64,000 bases of DNA from Nannocystis exedens (GTDB lineage: Bacteria; Myxococcota_A; Polyangia; Nannocystales; Nannocystaceae). Below the pieces are notes generated by a model, which saw nothing but the letters and a program-made list of their open reading frames with translations, was not told where the DNA came from and did not search any database. The position numbers and the translations under genes were made by a program. Below, piece by piece: positions 49,633 through 60,604 of this stretch; position 1 is the stretch's first letter; every line of letters starts with the position of its first letter. The stretch spans positions 9,820,001 through 9,884,000 of the forward strand of contig NZ_NETK01000001.1 in assembly GCF_002343915.1 (NCBI RefSeq). The letters are read 5' to 3'.

Positions 49633-50742
49633 TCAGGAGCCTCGCGGGAGCTTGCAGGCCCCGCTCGGAGCCAGCGTGACGAACGCGAGCAGGCCGTCGT
49701 CGCCGGCGACCAGGATGCCGGAGGCGTTGCCGCGAGACGTCACCCGCGCGCCGGCGCCGACGGGCGTGGGAGCGGCGAGCATGGAGGACTCGGGCCAGCC
49801 GCCGAGGGTGCCGTCGTCGTAGAGGGCGGCGAGGATGCCGTCGAAGCGGCCGATGCCGACGACCGGGGCCGCGGGCTCGACCGGATAGAACTGGACCTCG
49901 CCCGGGGCTTGCTGGAGGACCTTCCCGGTGGCGGTGACGATCGCGGCCTCGTCGTAGACCTGGGCGATCCGCACGAGGTCGTCGGTGGTGCCGGTGGCGA
50001 CGGGGTTCCAGGTGACGCCGCCGTCGACGCTGTGGACCGCCAGGCCGCCGGCGCCGACCGCCACCAGCGGGTTGCCGGTGACGGCGTGGAACGAACCGGT
50101 GGCCGCGGGCGCGAGCGCGGCCGGCTGCCAGGTCGCGCCGCCGTCGGTGGAGCGCACGATGACGCCGTCGCCGACGGCGATCCCGTACAGCGACGTACCG
50201 CCGCCCTCGACGAAGTTGAAGAACGCGATGTCCCGCAGCGCGGCGTCGGTGCCGAGATCGACGGGGGACCAGGTGACGCCGAAGTCGACGCTGCGATGGG
50301 CGACGCCGCCGTCGCCCACGACCATCCACGTGGCCGCGTCGACCAGCTCGACGCGCTTCAGGGCCGGGTCGGCGGGCATCGCCAGCGCGCGGAACACGCC
50401 GCCGTCGTCGGGGCGGAACAGGCGACCGTCGGCCGCCAGCGCCAGCGCGAGCGTGGAGTTGAGCGCCGTGACCGACACGAACTCGACCGCCTCGTCGGCC
50501 GTGAGCGGGGTGACCTCGAGCTCGTGGACGAAATCGTCGCAGCCGGTCGTGCTCTCGGTGACGGTGGGCGAATCCTCGGTCGGGTCGGGCAAGCTCGTGG
50601 TCGGCGACGAGGTCGACGCGTCCGTCGAGGCGGTGGACGAGGTCGACGACGCGCCGTCGGTCGCGGAAGACGGGGTGGTACAGGCGAGCGCGAGCGCCGG
50701 CAGCCCGAGCAGGAGCGAGAGGGGCGAGCGAGGCGAAGTCAT
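49633..50742 (-). CDS. Lipoprotein with BNR/Ycf48-like beta-propeller
   Basis: 369 residues. MTSPRSPLSLLLGLPALALAC is a lipoprotein signal; a Ser/Thr linker follows. The rest shows propeller blades with the BNR Asp-box-like S-x-D-x-G-x-T-W pattern: HRSVDFGVTWSPVDLG, VRSTDGGATWQPAAL and VHSVDGGVTWNPVATG. Ycf48/HCF136-like and sialidase-type propellers share this. No catalytic set for sialidase is seen, so a binding or scaffold role is more likely. Upstream in-frame codons are Arg-rich and outside the signal peptide. Confidence 0.85.
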   Translation of the reverse strand: MTSPRSPLSLLLGLPALALACTTPSSATDGASSTSSTASTDASTSSPTTSLPDPTEDSPTVTESTTGCDDFVHELEVTPLTADEAVEFVSVTALNSTLALALAADGRLFRPDDGGVFRALAMPADPALKRVELVDAATWMVVGDGGVAHRSVDFGVTWSPVDLGTDAALRDIAFFNFVEGGGTSLYGIAVGDGVIVRSTDGGATWQPAALAPAATGSFHAVTGNPLVAVGAGGLAVHSVDGGVTWNPVATGTTDDLVRIAQVYDEAAIVTATGKVLQQAPGEVQFYPVEPAAPVVGIGRFDGILAALYDDGTLGGWPESSMLAAPTPVGAGARVTSRGNASGILVAGDDGLLAFVTLAPSGACKLPRGS

Positions 50743-51016
50743 GGTAGTCCGCTCAGTTCGTCGCGACCGGCGCGGGCTGTCAATAGCGCCGGGGCGAGTC
50801 GCCTCGCGCCCCCAGCGAGAGTCGACGGTCGCGAACTCATGGGACACGCCCGCGCTCGTGACGGCGACCTCGGCTCGGCTCGGGGCCGAAGATATCGCTC
50901 GCACGGACCCGCGCGCCGATGGTCGCTCTCCCCTCGGAGGTCCGCAGCGGTCCGGACGACTCGTTCGCCGCGCCCTGCCTGCCGTCGACGACGACGCGCT
51001 CGCCGGCGACGGCGCC

Positions 51017-51532
51017 TCACCGCGGGCCCGTGTCCGGCGGGCTCGGCTGGGCCAGCCGCTGGGCGAGCTCGTACGCGCTGCGTTCGACCCAATTGTGCGC
51101 CAGCTTGCCGTCCCGCACCTCCCACACGGAGATGCCGGTGAACTCGATCGGCCGGTCGTCGGCGGGCGTGTTCAAGATGCCCTGATTGAATCCGGTGACG
51201 ACCCAGCGCGACACCACGCGGGTCCCGTCGGCGCTGCCGAACATGTCGTGGCTCGTCAATCGCAGCTCGCGAATCTTCGCGCTGAACGAGCGCACCCACT
51301 CCTTGAACGCGGCCCGCCCGACGACATCCGTGCCCGCAGTGGTGAGAATGAAGTCCTCGGTGCAGAGTCTGTCGATCGTGTCCAGGTCCGGGGGCGGGTT
51401 GTACACCCTGGCCCAGAACTCGCTCAGGAGCCGCACTCCGGTCGCGTCGGGTCGAACTTGGCCGGCCGGGCCGCCGCACGCGCTCGCGGCCAGGGGCATG
51501 AGGAGGGTCGTCAGTGCTTGGCGTCGGTCCAT
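51017..51532 (-). CDS. SnoaL-like/ester-cyclase-type protein, exported
   Basis: 171 residues. MDRRQALTTLLMPLAASAC is a Tat-like or lipoprotein signal (twin Arg, lipobox-like LAASAC). The mature part follows the SnoaL/NTF2-like cone: LLSEFWARVYNPPPDLDTIDRLCTEDFIL, GRAAFKEWVRSFSAKIRELRL, VSRWVVTGFNQG and IEFTGISVWEVRDGKLAHNWVE. The family folds around a pocket used by polyketide cyclases, isomerases or limonene epoxide hydrolases; the substrate cannot be called. It faces away from the neighbouring membrane-protein gene. Confidence 0.85.
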   Translation of the reverse strand: MDRRQALTTLLMPLAASACGGPAGQVRPDATGVRLLSEFWARVYNPPPDLDTIDRLCTEDFILTTAGTDVVGRAAFKEWVRSFSAKIRELRLTSHDMFGSADGTRVVSRWVVTGFNQGILNTPADDRPIEFTGISVWEVRDGKLAHNWVERSAYELAQRLAQPSPPDTGPR

Positions 51533-51984
51533 GGTCGACTCGGGAGGTGTCGCGCTGCCGTTCGACCGGCGAACGCTTCGCTCCAGTCTGCTTATTCCTG
51601 CCGGAGCCGCCGCGCTGCGCAGCTCGTCGGCGGCGGTGCCGGAGCCCGCGCAGCTCGCCACGTCGCCGCCGTCCGCGCCGCACCCGGCTCGGGTCGTGGC
51701 TCGGCCGTCGAGGCGCCGGGCCTGCATTCGCCAGCGGCGATGGTCCACCGGCAGCGGGGTGCGATACATGTCCTTGAGAACATGTCTTTTAGAGCATCCA
51801 TCGTCCTCGCCTGGCGACGAAACGAGGGCAGTCCGTCGCGTCATTCATGCCTGTCGCCGGCGCGTTCGGCAGGCGACGCGAATCGACGGCGCGCGGATCG
51901 ACGCGGGCCGGCGCTCGCATCCGCCCGGGCGGCCGCGCGACCGTGCGCGTTTCCTCCGCCCGGCAAACGGCGGACAATGACGCG
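51533..51984. other. Divergent intergenic region with an array
   Basis: No gene. It separates the SnoaL-like and membrane-protein genes and contains the three-unit array at 51766-51807. No convincing -35/-10 pair seen. Confidence 0.45.
51766..51807. repeat. 14-bp unit array, three units
   Basis: acatgtccttgaga, acatgtcttttaga, gcatccatcgtcct. This array is in a divergent region, unlike most of the family. Confidence 0.82.
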
Positions 51985-53283
51985 ATGACGGCTCCCGACC
52001 CGCAGGACCGCGCGCGCGACGGGCTGTATCGCCTGCTCGCGGCGGCGATGACGTACGGCTGGGCCCGGCTGATGGCGTTCATGGCCTGGATGGCGCTGCT
52101 GGTGTCGACGTACGCGTCGCTCGACGGGGTGATCGGCGAGGGCACGGTGTCGCCGCTCGGGCTCGTCACGCTGAAGACGGTGCCGCTGCTGCTCGCCGTG
52201 CTGGTCGCGCTGCCGAACGTGATGCTGCACATCGTCGCGCGCATGATCCTGTTCCGCTTCTCGCGGCGGAACTTCAACCTGCTGTGCCGCGACGCGCCGG
52301 CCGAGGCGGCGCTGCCGGACGAGGTCAAGGCGCGCTGCCAGGCGACGTGGGCCTACGAGCGCGGGCGGGCGCAGATGCGCTACGAGTCGGGCCTGTTGCC
52401 GCAGGTCGGCGTGTTCGGCCTGCTGGCCTCGGCGATGCTGGCGTTCTGCATCCTCGGGATCCACCTGCCGCCGTCGCAGCTGTTCCCCAACCTCGGCGGC
52501 GAGCTGCCGACCTGGCACATCTGGGTCGCGTGGACGGTGCTGAGCACGGCGACGACGTCGTTCATGCTGTCGGTCGGCCGGATCCTGGTGCGGATCGCGG
52601 GCTACGACGCGACCACCCGCACGTTCGCCGACGCGGCCCGCTCGTTCGGGCTGTGCGTGGTGAGCGGCGGGCTGCTGGCGTGCCTCACCGTGTCGAGCAC
52701 CGATCCGAAGACCGCCCAGGCCAGCATCGCCATGGGCATCGCCGTCGGGCTGCTCGGCGACCGGGCCTTCATCGCCGTGTCGAACCGCGCGGCCGCGCTG
52801 CTCGGCACCGAGGTCGAGGTCACGGAGCCGGGCATCGGCCTGCGCGTGATCGAGGGCGTCGGCGCGGAGGACAGCCAGCGCCTGCAGGAGGAGAACGTGT
52901 CGTCGGTCCACGCGCTGGCGTTCGTGCCGGTGCCGCGGCTGTTCTTCAACTCGTCGCTCAACCTGCAGCGGATCTGCGACTGGCAGGACCAGGCGCTGCT
53001 GTTCGTGTACGTCGGCGAGAGCCGGGCCAAGGCGCTGCGCGAGCAGTTCCAGATCCGCGGGGCCATCGACGCCCAGCGGCTCGGCCGCGGCTTCGAGGAC
53101 ATGCCGGCCGAGGTGCAGCAACAGCTCGTGGTGAGCCTCAACTTCCCGAGCCCGACGCACGCGCGCCAGCTGTTCGCGCGGCTGGCCGTCGATCCGCGGA
53201 TCGACGAGCTGCGGGCCTATCGCGCCGCCGAGCTGAGCCTGGAGCCGCTGCTCGACGAGCGGCCGGCGCTCCGGCGTGCGTGA
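51985..53283 (+). CDS. Membrane protein with helix-hairpin-helix-like segment
   Basis: 432 residues. About six membrane helices: LMAFMAWMALLVSTYASL, VPLLLAVLVALPNVMLHIVA, VGVFGLLASAMLAFCILGI, WHIWVAWTVLSTATTSFML, SFGLCVVSGGLLACLTV and ASIAMGIAVGLLGD. Behind the last helix the chain is soluble and includes GIGLRVIEGVGAEDSQRLQE and ENVSSVHALA, the pattern of a helix-hairpin-helix or 'Pol-beta-like' motif, then a helical tail (GFEDMPAEVQQQLVVSL). It could tether nucleic acid or another protein to the membrane; this is inference. Start chosen at MTAPDPQDRARD. Confidence 0.75.
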   Translation: MTAPDPQDRARDGLYRLLAAAMTYGWARLMAFMAWMALLVSTYASLDGVIGEGTVSPLGLVTLKTVPLLLAVLVALPNVMLHIVARMILFRFSRRNFNLLCRDAPAEAALPDEVKARCQATWAYERGRAQMRYESGLLPQVGVFGLLASAMLAFCILGIHLPPSQLFPNLGGELPTWHIWVAWTVLSTATTSFMLSVGRILVRIAGYDATTRTFADAARSFGLCVVSGGLLACLTVSSTDPKTAQASIAMGIAVGLLGDRAFIAVSNRAAALLGTEVEVTEPGIGLRVIEGVGAEDSQRLQEENVSSVHALAFVPVPRLFFNSSLNLQRICDWQDQALLFVYVGESRAKALREQFQIRGAIDAQRLGRGFEDMPAEVQQQLVVSLNFPSPTHARQLFARLAVDPRIDELRAYRAAELSLEPLLDERPALRRA

Positions 53284-53711
53284 GGCCGCCGCACACTTCG
53301 GACGCCGCCGGTGCGGCGCTGCGCGTCAGCCCGACCCACGCAGCGACGACACCGGCGACGTCCAAACTCGTCCCGATCGCGGGGCGAAGCGCCGCCGGAC
53401 GGGGGCGACGGGCAGGCGAGCGCCGCCCGGAATCGCAAACCGAGGCGCGGCGCACGAGGCCGGCGGAGCTCGCTGCCAAAAGATCGCGGCTGGACATCTG
53501 CGAACACACCGACGGGGCTCGACTCCAAGTCTGGGCGGACCATCGGGTGCGGCAATCCGGCGACGATGACCTGCGCCACGAGCAGTTCGCACGCGGCGCA
53601 GCGCCGTCGATTCGCCGCGGCGAGGCGGCGTGGGGCCACGAACGTCGATCGGACGGTTGTCGGCGGCGAAGGTGCGACAATTCGGCTGTGTCGCCGATTA
53701 CGCCCGATCGC
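53284..53711. other. Convergent intergenic region, about 430 bp, no gene
   Basis: Composition drops slightly in GC. No protein-like frame and, unusually for a convergent gap in this window, no CATG array. Confidence 0.45.
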
Positions 53712-54754
53712 TCAGAAGGCGCCGGCGAGGCCGATGTAGGTGGGCCCGAGACGCGCGCGCAGGCGGGTCTTGCCGCGGTCGCGGGTGCGCAGGAGCAGCA
53801 TCGTGCCGGCGGTGCCGAGCAGGGCGCCGGCGGCCAGCGCCGCCGCGCCGCCCCAGTCGGTGTCGAACACGAAGCGGCAGCGGCCCGAGCTGTCGACGTC
53901 GATGCCGTCGCAGCGCCCGCGGTACTCCTCGCCGTCGATCTCCAGCAGGCCGACGCCGAGCGCGAGCAGCGGCAGGCCGCTGAACAGCAGGCCCCAGCCG
54001 GCCCCGCGCAGCTTGAGCGCCTCGGGCGTGCGCCGCAGGTCGATCTGCAGGCTCTCGCGCAGGCCGGCCACCGCGACCAGCTCGCGCTCCTCCGGGACGT
54101 ACCCTTCGGACATGACCCGAACGACATGTTTGCCCTCGAGCACGTTGCGCTCGACCGGGGCGGCGCCGACCAGCTGGCCGTCGATGAACACCAGCGCGCC
54201 GGGCGGGGTGGTCACGATCTCGAACGCCGGCGGCGGCTTGGCCAGCGCGTCGAGCTTGGCCAAGAGGCGCGCCGCCTGATCGGCGGTCAGCGCCCGCAGC
54301 TCGGCCAGGCCGCACAGCTCGCAGCCTCGCTCGCTCTCGGCCGCGCGCCCGAGGTCGCGGGTGGCGACGAGCTCGAGCCGCAGGGTGTAGTCGCGGTCAC
54401 TGACCGTGACCTGGGCCCGCAGGACGAAGGCGGCCCCGAGCTGGTCGCGCAGCCGCTCGAGGCAGGCGTCGTCGCTGCACGGGCCGCCGGCCACGCGGGC
54501 CACCGCCCCGGCGTCGAGCAGCTGCAGCCGCCCGCGCCCCAGCCCGTCGCGCAGGTCCTGCGCGAGCTGCGAGGCGAGCAGCGGATCGTCGGCCCCGCTG
54601 AGGGCGATCGGCGCGATCGCCAGCTTCGGCGCGTCGGCCTCGGGCGCGGCGGCGGCCGGGCAGGGGGGCTCGCGGCCGGCTGGGCGGCCGCGGGCGCGGC
54701 GATCAGCGACATGGTCAAAATCACATGGACGCCAGGACATGCCCTTCGGAACAT
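53712..54754 (-). CDS. PEGA-domain envelope protein with apparent frameshift after the signal peptide
   Basis: The main frame (from about 54660 down to 53712, about 315 residues) has an N-terminal region resembling FlgO/curli-type ligand-binding lipoproteins (APKLAIAPIALSGADDPLLASQ), the helix RALTADQAARLLAKLDALA, a PEGA domain (FEIVTTPPGALVFIDGQLVG; EGKHVVRVMSEGYVPEEREL) and two hydrophobic segments near the end. Its natural signal peptide, MFRRACPGVHVILTMSL followed by IAAPAAAQPA, lies in another frame starting at 54754. The frames meet at a C6 run (54663-54668) and join if it is C7. The signal peptide is encoded by CATG array units. It precedes no regulator but adjoins the Ser/Thr kinase gene. 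Confidence 0.78.
54106..54147. repeat. 14-bp units inside the PEGA domain coding region
   Basis: acatgacccgaacg and acatgtttgccctc, preceded by a weaker unit. On the coding strand they give the codons CAT GTC GTT CGG GTC ATG TCC of the conserved HVVRVMS strand. CAT and GTT are rare in this window, where CAC and GTC/GTG dominate. Confidence 0.55.
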
Positions 54755-54764
54755 GGCTCGAGCC
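54709..54764. repeat. 14-bp unit array, four units, over the PEGA signal peptide
   Basis: acatggtcaaaatc, acatggacgccagg, acatgcccttcgga, acatggctcgagcc. The last two plus the following 15 bp are a copy of the array at 54816. Confidence 0.85.
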
Positions 54765-54815
54765 ACCGATCTCCTCCTCGCCGGCCGCGCGGCGCCGCCC
54801 GGGGCGCGGGTCGTG

Positions 54816-54851
54816 ACAGGTCCTCGGAGACATGTCCTTCGGAACATGGCC

Positions 54852-54857
<6 letters not shown>
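54816..54857. repeat. 14-bp unit array, three units, overlapping the kinase stop
   Basis: acaggtcctcggag, acatgtccttcgga, acatggcctcagcc. ACATGTC-cttcg-GAACATG gives a UUCG-type loop. The kinase stop (54852-54854) lies in the last unit. Confidence 0.88.
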
Positions 54858-57179
<2,322 letters not shown>

Positions 57180-57305
57180 GGGAAAGGACCGACCGACGAC
57201 CTCGGTAAGGTCGCCTCTCCAAGGTAGCGCCGAACGGCGCAGGCGTGAAAGTGACGAGTGCGCGCCGGCGAGCGGTGCGCGGGGCAAATTCGCGCGAAAG
57301 GCGGC

Positions 57306-57336
57306 GATTGCCGGCCGCGAGCGCCTCGTTTACACC
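57306..57336 (+). promoter_or_regulatory. Conserved promoter motif of the fibrinogen-like genes, copy 1
   Basis: ATTGCCGGCCGCGAGCG then TCGTTTACACC: TTGCCG, 17 bp, TACACC, with the ATG 4 bases later. The same block precedes the next two paralogues (58531, 59974). Confidence 0.6.
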
Positions 57337-57339
57337 AAG

Positions 57340-58464
57340 ATGATGGTGACGCCCTTCGGTCGGTGGCGAGCGAGCGTGGGGATCGTCGCAGCCGCGGCGC
57401 TCGCAGGTTGCCTCGACCGGAACCCGGACTTCGAAGAGCCGCCGCTGCCGACCGCGAGCGGCTCGGACAGCGCGACCACCACGGGAGATCCGACGGCGCC
57501 GCCGTCCCAGGGGACCGCCGACTCGCCGTCGGACCCGTCCGCGACCGACGCGGGCACCGCCACGGTCGGCGTGACGGAGACGACCGACTCGCTGACGACG
57601 GGCCCGACGACGACGCCGTTCGAGGGCTGCGGCGACGGGCAGCTCGACCCGAACGAGGAGTGCGACGACGGCCCGGCGAACGCCGACGACGCGGCCTGCA
57701 CCAGCAAGTGCACGCTGGCGCGGTGCGGCGACGGGCTGATCCAGAAGGACGTCGAGTCCTGCGAGGACGGCAACGACGATCCCGCCGACGGCTGCGTCGC
57801 GTGCTTCGAGCCGCACGTGTGCCAGGAAGTGCTGTTTCGGGCCCCGGGCAGCCCGACGGGGCTGTACAAGATGGACCCGGACGGTCCGGGGCCCGGGCCA
57901 CTGGTGCCGGTGTACTGCGACATGACGCTGCAAGGCGGCGGCTGGACCCGGGTCGAGCGCAGCCCGTTCGACGATCCGATCGCGCGGGCGCTGTTCGCGG
58001 ACGTCGAGGTCAGCTACGCCGACCCGACGAACCCGCGCTACCGCATGGGACGCGCGGCCATGGAAGCGGTGAAGCAGCGCTCGAACGAGCTGTGGATCGA
58101 TTGCGGCGGGAAGGACCACCTGTGGACCGACTCGGACTTCGTGTTCGCCGGCGAGGACGAGCCGAACATCTGCAACGCCATCGGCCCGGTGCTCTACAAG
58201 GAGGCGCAGCTCAATGACATCCTGCTGACGGACGTCGAGCTTTGCACCGGCTTCTCGGGCTTCCTCGACGGCGAGTGCTCGGGGGCGTGGCGCATCGACG
58301 AGATCGAGCAGGAGCTGTGCGGGCTGTCCGGCACGCCGTGGCTGGACGGGCAGCTGTTCACCACGCAGTCCGCCGACGTCTTCGCGGCCGACCCGACGGT
58401 CGTCGAGCCGGAGGTCCACGAATGTCACAAGCCGGGGGCCATCCGCTCCGTGTTCATGCGCTGA
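57340..58464 (+). CDS. Fibrinogen-like-domain lipoprotein, paralogue 1
   Basis: 374 residues. MMVTPFGRWRASVGIVAAAALAGC is the lipoprotein signal, then CLDRNPDFEEP and a Thr/Ser linker. Residues about 88-165 are two Cys-rich CGDGxLDPNEECDDG repeats. The rest begins PGPGPLVPVYCDMTLQGGGWTRVERS, the start of a fibrinogen C-terminal-like domain (YCDM-x-GGGWT), with KDHLWTDSDFVFAGE and a Cys-bearing end. Such proteins are common on myxobacterial surfaces and bind carbohydrate or protein. First of three tandem paralogues on the + strand. Confidence 0.88.
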   Translation: MMVTPFGRWRASVGIVAAAALAGCLDRNPDFEEPPLPTASGSDSATTTGDPTAPPSQGTADSPSDPSATDAGTATVGVTETTDSLTTGPTTTPFEGCGDGQLDPNEECDDGPANADDAACTSKCTLARCGDGLIQKDVESCEDGNDDPADGCVACFEPHVCQEVLFRAPGSPTGLYKMDPDGPGPGPLVPVYCDMTLQGGGWTRVERSPFDDPIARALFADVEVSYADPTNPRYRMGRAAMEAVKQRSNELWIDCGGKDHLWTDSDFVFAGEDEPNICNAIGPVLYKEAQLNDILLTDVELCTGFSGFLDGECSGAWRIDEIEQELCGLSGTPWLDGQLFTTQSADVFAADPTVVEPEVHECHKPGAIRSVFMR

Positions 58465-58530
58465 GCGCCGGCGCGGACCGCGGGCGCGGCACGAAAGCGC
58501 GCGATCGTGCGGACCCGCGTGCGCGGGCCG

Positions 58531-58560
58531 ATTGTCGGCCGCGACGGCGTCGACTACACC
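58531..58560 (+). promoter_or_regulatory. Conserved promoter motif, copy 2
   Basis: ATTGTCGGCCGCGACGGC then TCGACTACACC: TTGTCG, 17 bp, TACACC, 6 bases before the ATG of the second paralogue. Confidence 0.6.
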
Positions 58561-58566
58561 GGAGCC

Positions 58567-59730
58567 ATGGGTGCAGCGCGGAGTGAGGTGGTCGCGGGCG
58601 TCGTCGTCGCCGCGCTGGTGACCGGTTGCCTCGACACGAACCCGTGGTTCGAAGAGCCGACCGGTTCGGGCGGGGCCTCGAGCGGGATGCTGTCGCCGAC
58701 GACGACCGGAAGCACGACGGCCGAGCCGCTGCCGACGAGCACGACGAGCTCCGAGTCGACGACGACGACGACGACGGAGTCGACGGGAGGAACGACGTCG
58801 GAGACGACGTGGATCGAGACGACCGACACCGGCACGTCGTGGCCGCTGTCGACCGGCACGACCGAGTGGTTCTCGACCGGGGACCCGTGGACGTGCGGCG
58901 ACGGGGTGGTCGAGGGGCCCGAGCAGTGCGACGAGGGGGCCGACAACAGCGACACCGGCGCCTGCACGACGCTGTGTACGACGGCAGCGTGCGGCGACGG
59001 GTTCGTGCAGGCAGGCGTGGAGCAGTGCGACGACGCCAACTTCAATCCGGCCGACGGCTGCGTCGACTGCGTGGTCCCGCACACGTGCAAGGAGCTCCTC
59101 GAGCTCCATCCGCAGGCGAACGACGGCCAAGCCCAGATCGATCCCGACGGGCCGGAGCCGATGCCGCTCATCCCGGTGTACTGCGACATGACGACCGCCG
59201 GCGGCGGCTGGACGCTGATGGAGCGCAGCCCGTACAACGACCCGATCGGCCTCGCGCTGTTCAAGGACGCGCCCGAGAACTCGAACACCCCGCTGGCGAC
59301 GCGGTACCGCATGTCGCGCGGGACGATGGGCGCGATCGCCATCAACTCGACGGCGATGCGGCTCGACTGCGGCGGCAGCGATTACTTGCTGACCGACGCG
59401 CAGTCGCTGTTCCTCGGCGACCTCGGCCCGCCGGGCTGCGCCAACTCGGCCCCGGTGCTCTACCAGGAGGCGGAGCTCAAGCAGTACAAGCTGACGAACG
59501 TGCAGCTGTGCACGGTGTTCGTCGGCCTGGGCGACGGCCAGTGCCCGGGCGCGTGGAGCATCGACGAGGAGAACCAGTACGATTGTCTGCTCGACGGCTA
59601 TCCGTGGGCCGGCAACAACGAGGCGATCTCGCCGTCGTCGGTCGACGCGTTCGCCGTCGATCCGCAGAACGTCGACCCCGCTCACGACTGCCACCAGCCG
59701 GGCGCGGAGCGCCGGATCATGCTGCGCTGA
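58567..59730 (+). CDS. Fibrinogen-like-domain lipoprotein, paralogue 2
   Basis: 387 residues. MGAARSEVVAGVVVAALVTGC leads to CLDTNPWFEEP, almost the same as paralogue 1 (CLDRNPDFEEP). A Thr/Ser linker, Cys-rich CGDGVVEGPEQCDEG and CGDGFVQAGVEQCDDAN repeats, then LIPVYCDMTTAGGGWTLMERSPYNDPIGLALF and SDYLLTDAQSLFLGDLGPPGC of the fibrinogen-like domain, ending HDCHQPGAERRIMLR. Same role expected as paralogue 1. A tRNA-like element begins 9 bp after its stop on the opposite strand. Confidence 0.88.
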   Translation: MGAARSEVVAGVVVAALVTGCLDTNPWFEEPTGSGGASSGMLSPTTTGSTTAEPLPTSTTSSESTTTTTTESTGGTTSETTWIETTDTGTSWPLSTGTTEWFSTGDPWTCGDGVVEGPEQCDEGADNSDTGACTTLCTTAACGDGFVQAGVEQCDDANFNPADGCVDCVVPHTCKELLELHPQANDGQAQIDPDGPEPMPLIPVYCDMTTAGGGWTLMERSPYNDPIGLALFKDAPENSNTPLATRYRMSRGTMGAIAINSTAMRLDCGGSDYLLTDAQSLFLGDLGPPGCANSAPVLYQEAELKQYKLTNVQLCTVFVGLGDGQCPGAWSIDEENQYDCLLDGYPWAGNNEAISPSSVDAFAVDPQNVDPAHDCHQPGAERRIMLR

Positions 59731-59739
59731 ATCGACAGT

Positions 59740-59864
59740 GAGGGGCCGCCCGACGGATGCCGTAAATCATGCCGGAATCGAACCGGCAACTTTCAGATTA
59801 TCAGTCCGACGCGTTTACCATTTTCGCCAAAGATAGATGACGCCCGTCCACGTGGCGGCCCCTC
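59740..59864 (-). ncRNA. tRNA-like element A (anticodon GAU) in an 11-bp outer helix
   Basis: On the minus strand GAGGGGCCGCC (59864-59854) can pair with GGCGGCCCCTC (59750-59740), enclosing a tRNA-like core. The core has a D-like arm with a GG-containing loop (GGCG-AAAATGGTAAA-CGC), an anticodon arm TCGGA-CTGATAA-TCTGA whose loop equals that of tRNA-Ile (GAU at 59802-59800), a 5-nt variable region and a T-arm GCCGG-TTCGATT-CCGGC. The 3' acceptor side ATGATTT has no full 5' partner and the 5' linker is about 7 nt too long. It is AT-richer than its surroundings and encodes no CCA end. A normal isoleucine tRNA is therefore doubtful. Confidence 0.7.
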
Positions 59865-59973
59865 GCGGCGAGGATGACCGCCTCCGGCCGCCAGCGTCAA
59901 GCCGCGCCGACGACGCGCGCGGGCGGTCCTGCGCGGGTTCCGGCCGAAGGTGCGATTTCGCCCGAGGGGCGAG

Positions 59974-60004
59974 AATTGCTGCGGCGGCAGGCTCGATTTA
60001 CACC
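59974..60004 (+). promoter_or_regulatory. Conserved promoter motif, copy 3
   Basis: AATTGCTGCGGCGGCAGG then CTCGATTTACACC: TTGCTG, 17 bp, TACACC, 6 bases before the ATG of the truncated paralogue. Confidence 0.55.
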
Positions 60005-60010
60005 GAGGTG

Positions 60011-60604
60011 ATGCGGGCGGGCCTGGTTCGTGCGGGAGTGGTGTACTGCGACATGCAGACGGCGGACGGCGGCTGGACGCTGGTCGAGCGCAGCCCGCGT
60101 CAGCAGCCGATCGGCCGGGCGCTGTTCGCCGACGTGGCGGTCAACCCGGAGACGCCCGAGAGCTCGCGCTTCCGCATCAAGCAGGCGGCGATCGAGCTGC
60201 TGGTGGCGCAGACGACGGAGATGCGGATCGACTGCGGCGGCGACGATTACCTCCTGACCGACTCGGCGGCGATCTTCACCGGCAAGGACGGACCGCCGCA
60301 GTGCTTCTCGGAGGCGGTGACGTACAAGGAGGCCCGGCTCAAGGGCTTCGCGTTGATGAACACCGCCCTGTGCACGGGGATCCTCGGCGAGCAAGACGGT
60401 GGCCCCGGCGCCTGGCACATCGACGAAGCCTCGCAGGAGGAGTGCTCCCTCCCGCCGTTCCCGTGGGACTTCATGGTGCCGGTCACCTCCCCCGGCGCGG
60501 ACGCGTTCGCGGTCGACGCCGCGGTGCTCGACGACCTGCAAGACCCACCGCCGATTCACGATTGCCACCAAGGGACGGCGGTGCGGGTGGTGATGCTGCG
60601 GTGA
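60011..60604 (+). CDS. Truncated fibrinogen-like protein, paralogue 3
   Basis: 197 residues. The promoter block and first codons are kept (MRAGLVRAG, like the start of a signal peptide) but the chain then jumps directly to VVYCDMQTADGGWTLVERSPRQQPIGRALFADVAV, that is, into the fibrinogen-like domain. The hydrophobic core, lipobox, linker and Cys-rich repeats (about 170-190 residues in the paralogues) are missing, in frame. The end IHDCHQGTAVRVVMLR matches paralogues 1 and 2. Without a usable signal peptide it is unlikely to reach the surface, so this may be a pseudogene in formation. Confidence 0.82.
   Translation: MRAGLVRAGVVYCDMQTADGGWTLVERSPRQQPIGRALFADVAVNPETPESSRFRIKQAAIELLVAQTTEMRIDCGGDDYLLTDSAAIFTGKDGPPQCFSEAVTYKEARLKGFALMNTALCTGILGEQDGGPGAWHIDEASQEECSLPPFPWDFMVPVTSPGADAFAVDAAVLDDLQDPPPIHDCHQGTAVRVVMLR

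Noticed and set aside
59757..59835. Ordinary tRNA-Ile gene
   Set aside because: Anticodon and T arms are perfect, but acceptor stem and 5' linker do not fit and no CCA is encoded; kept as tRNA-like RNA.
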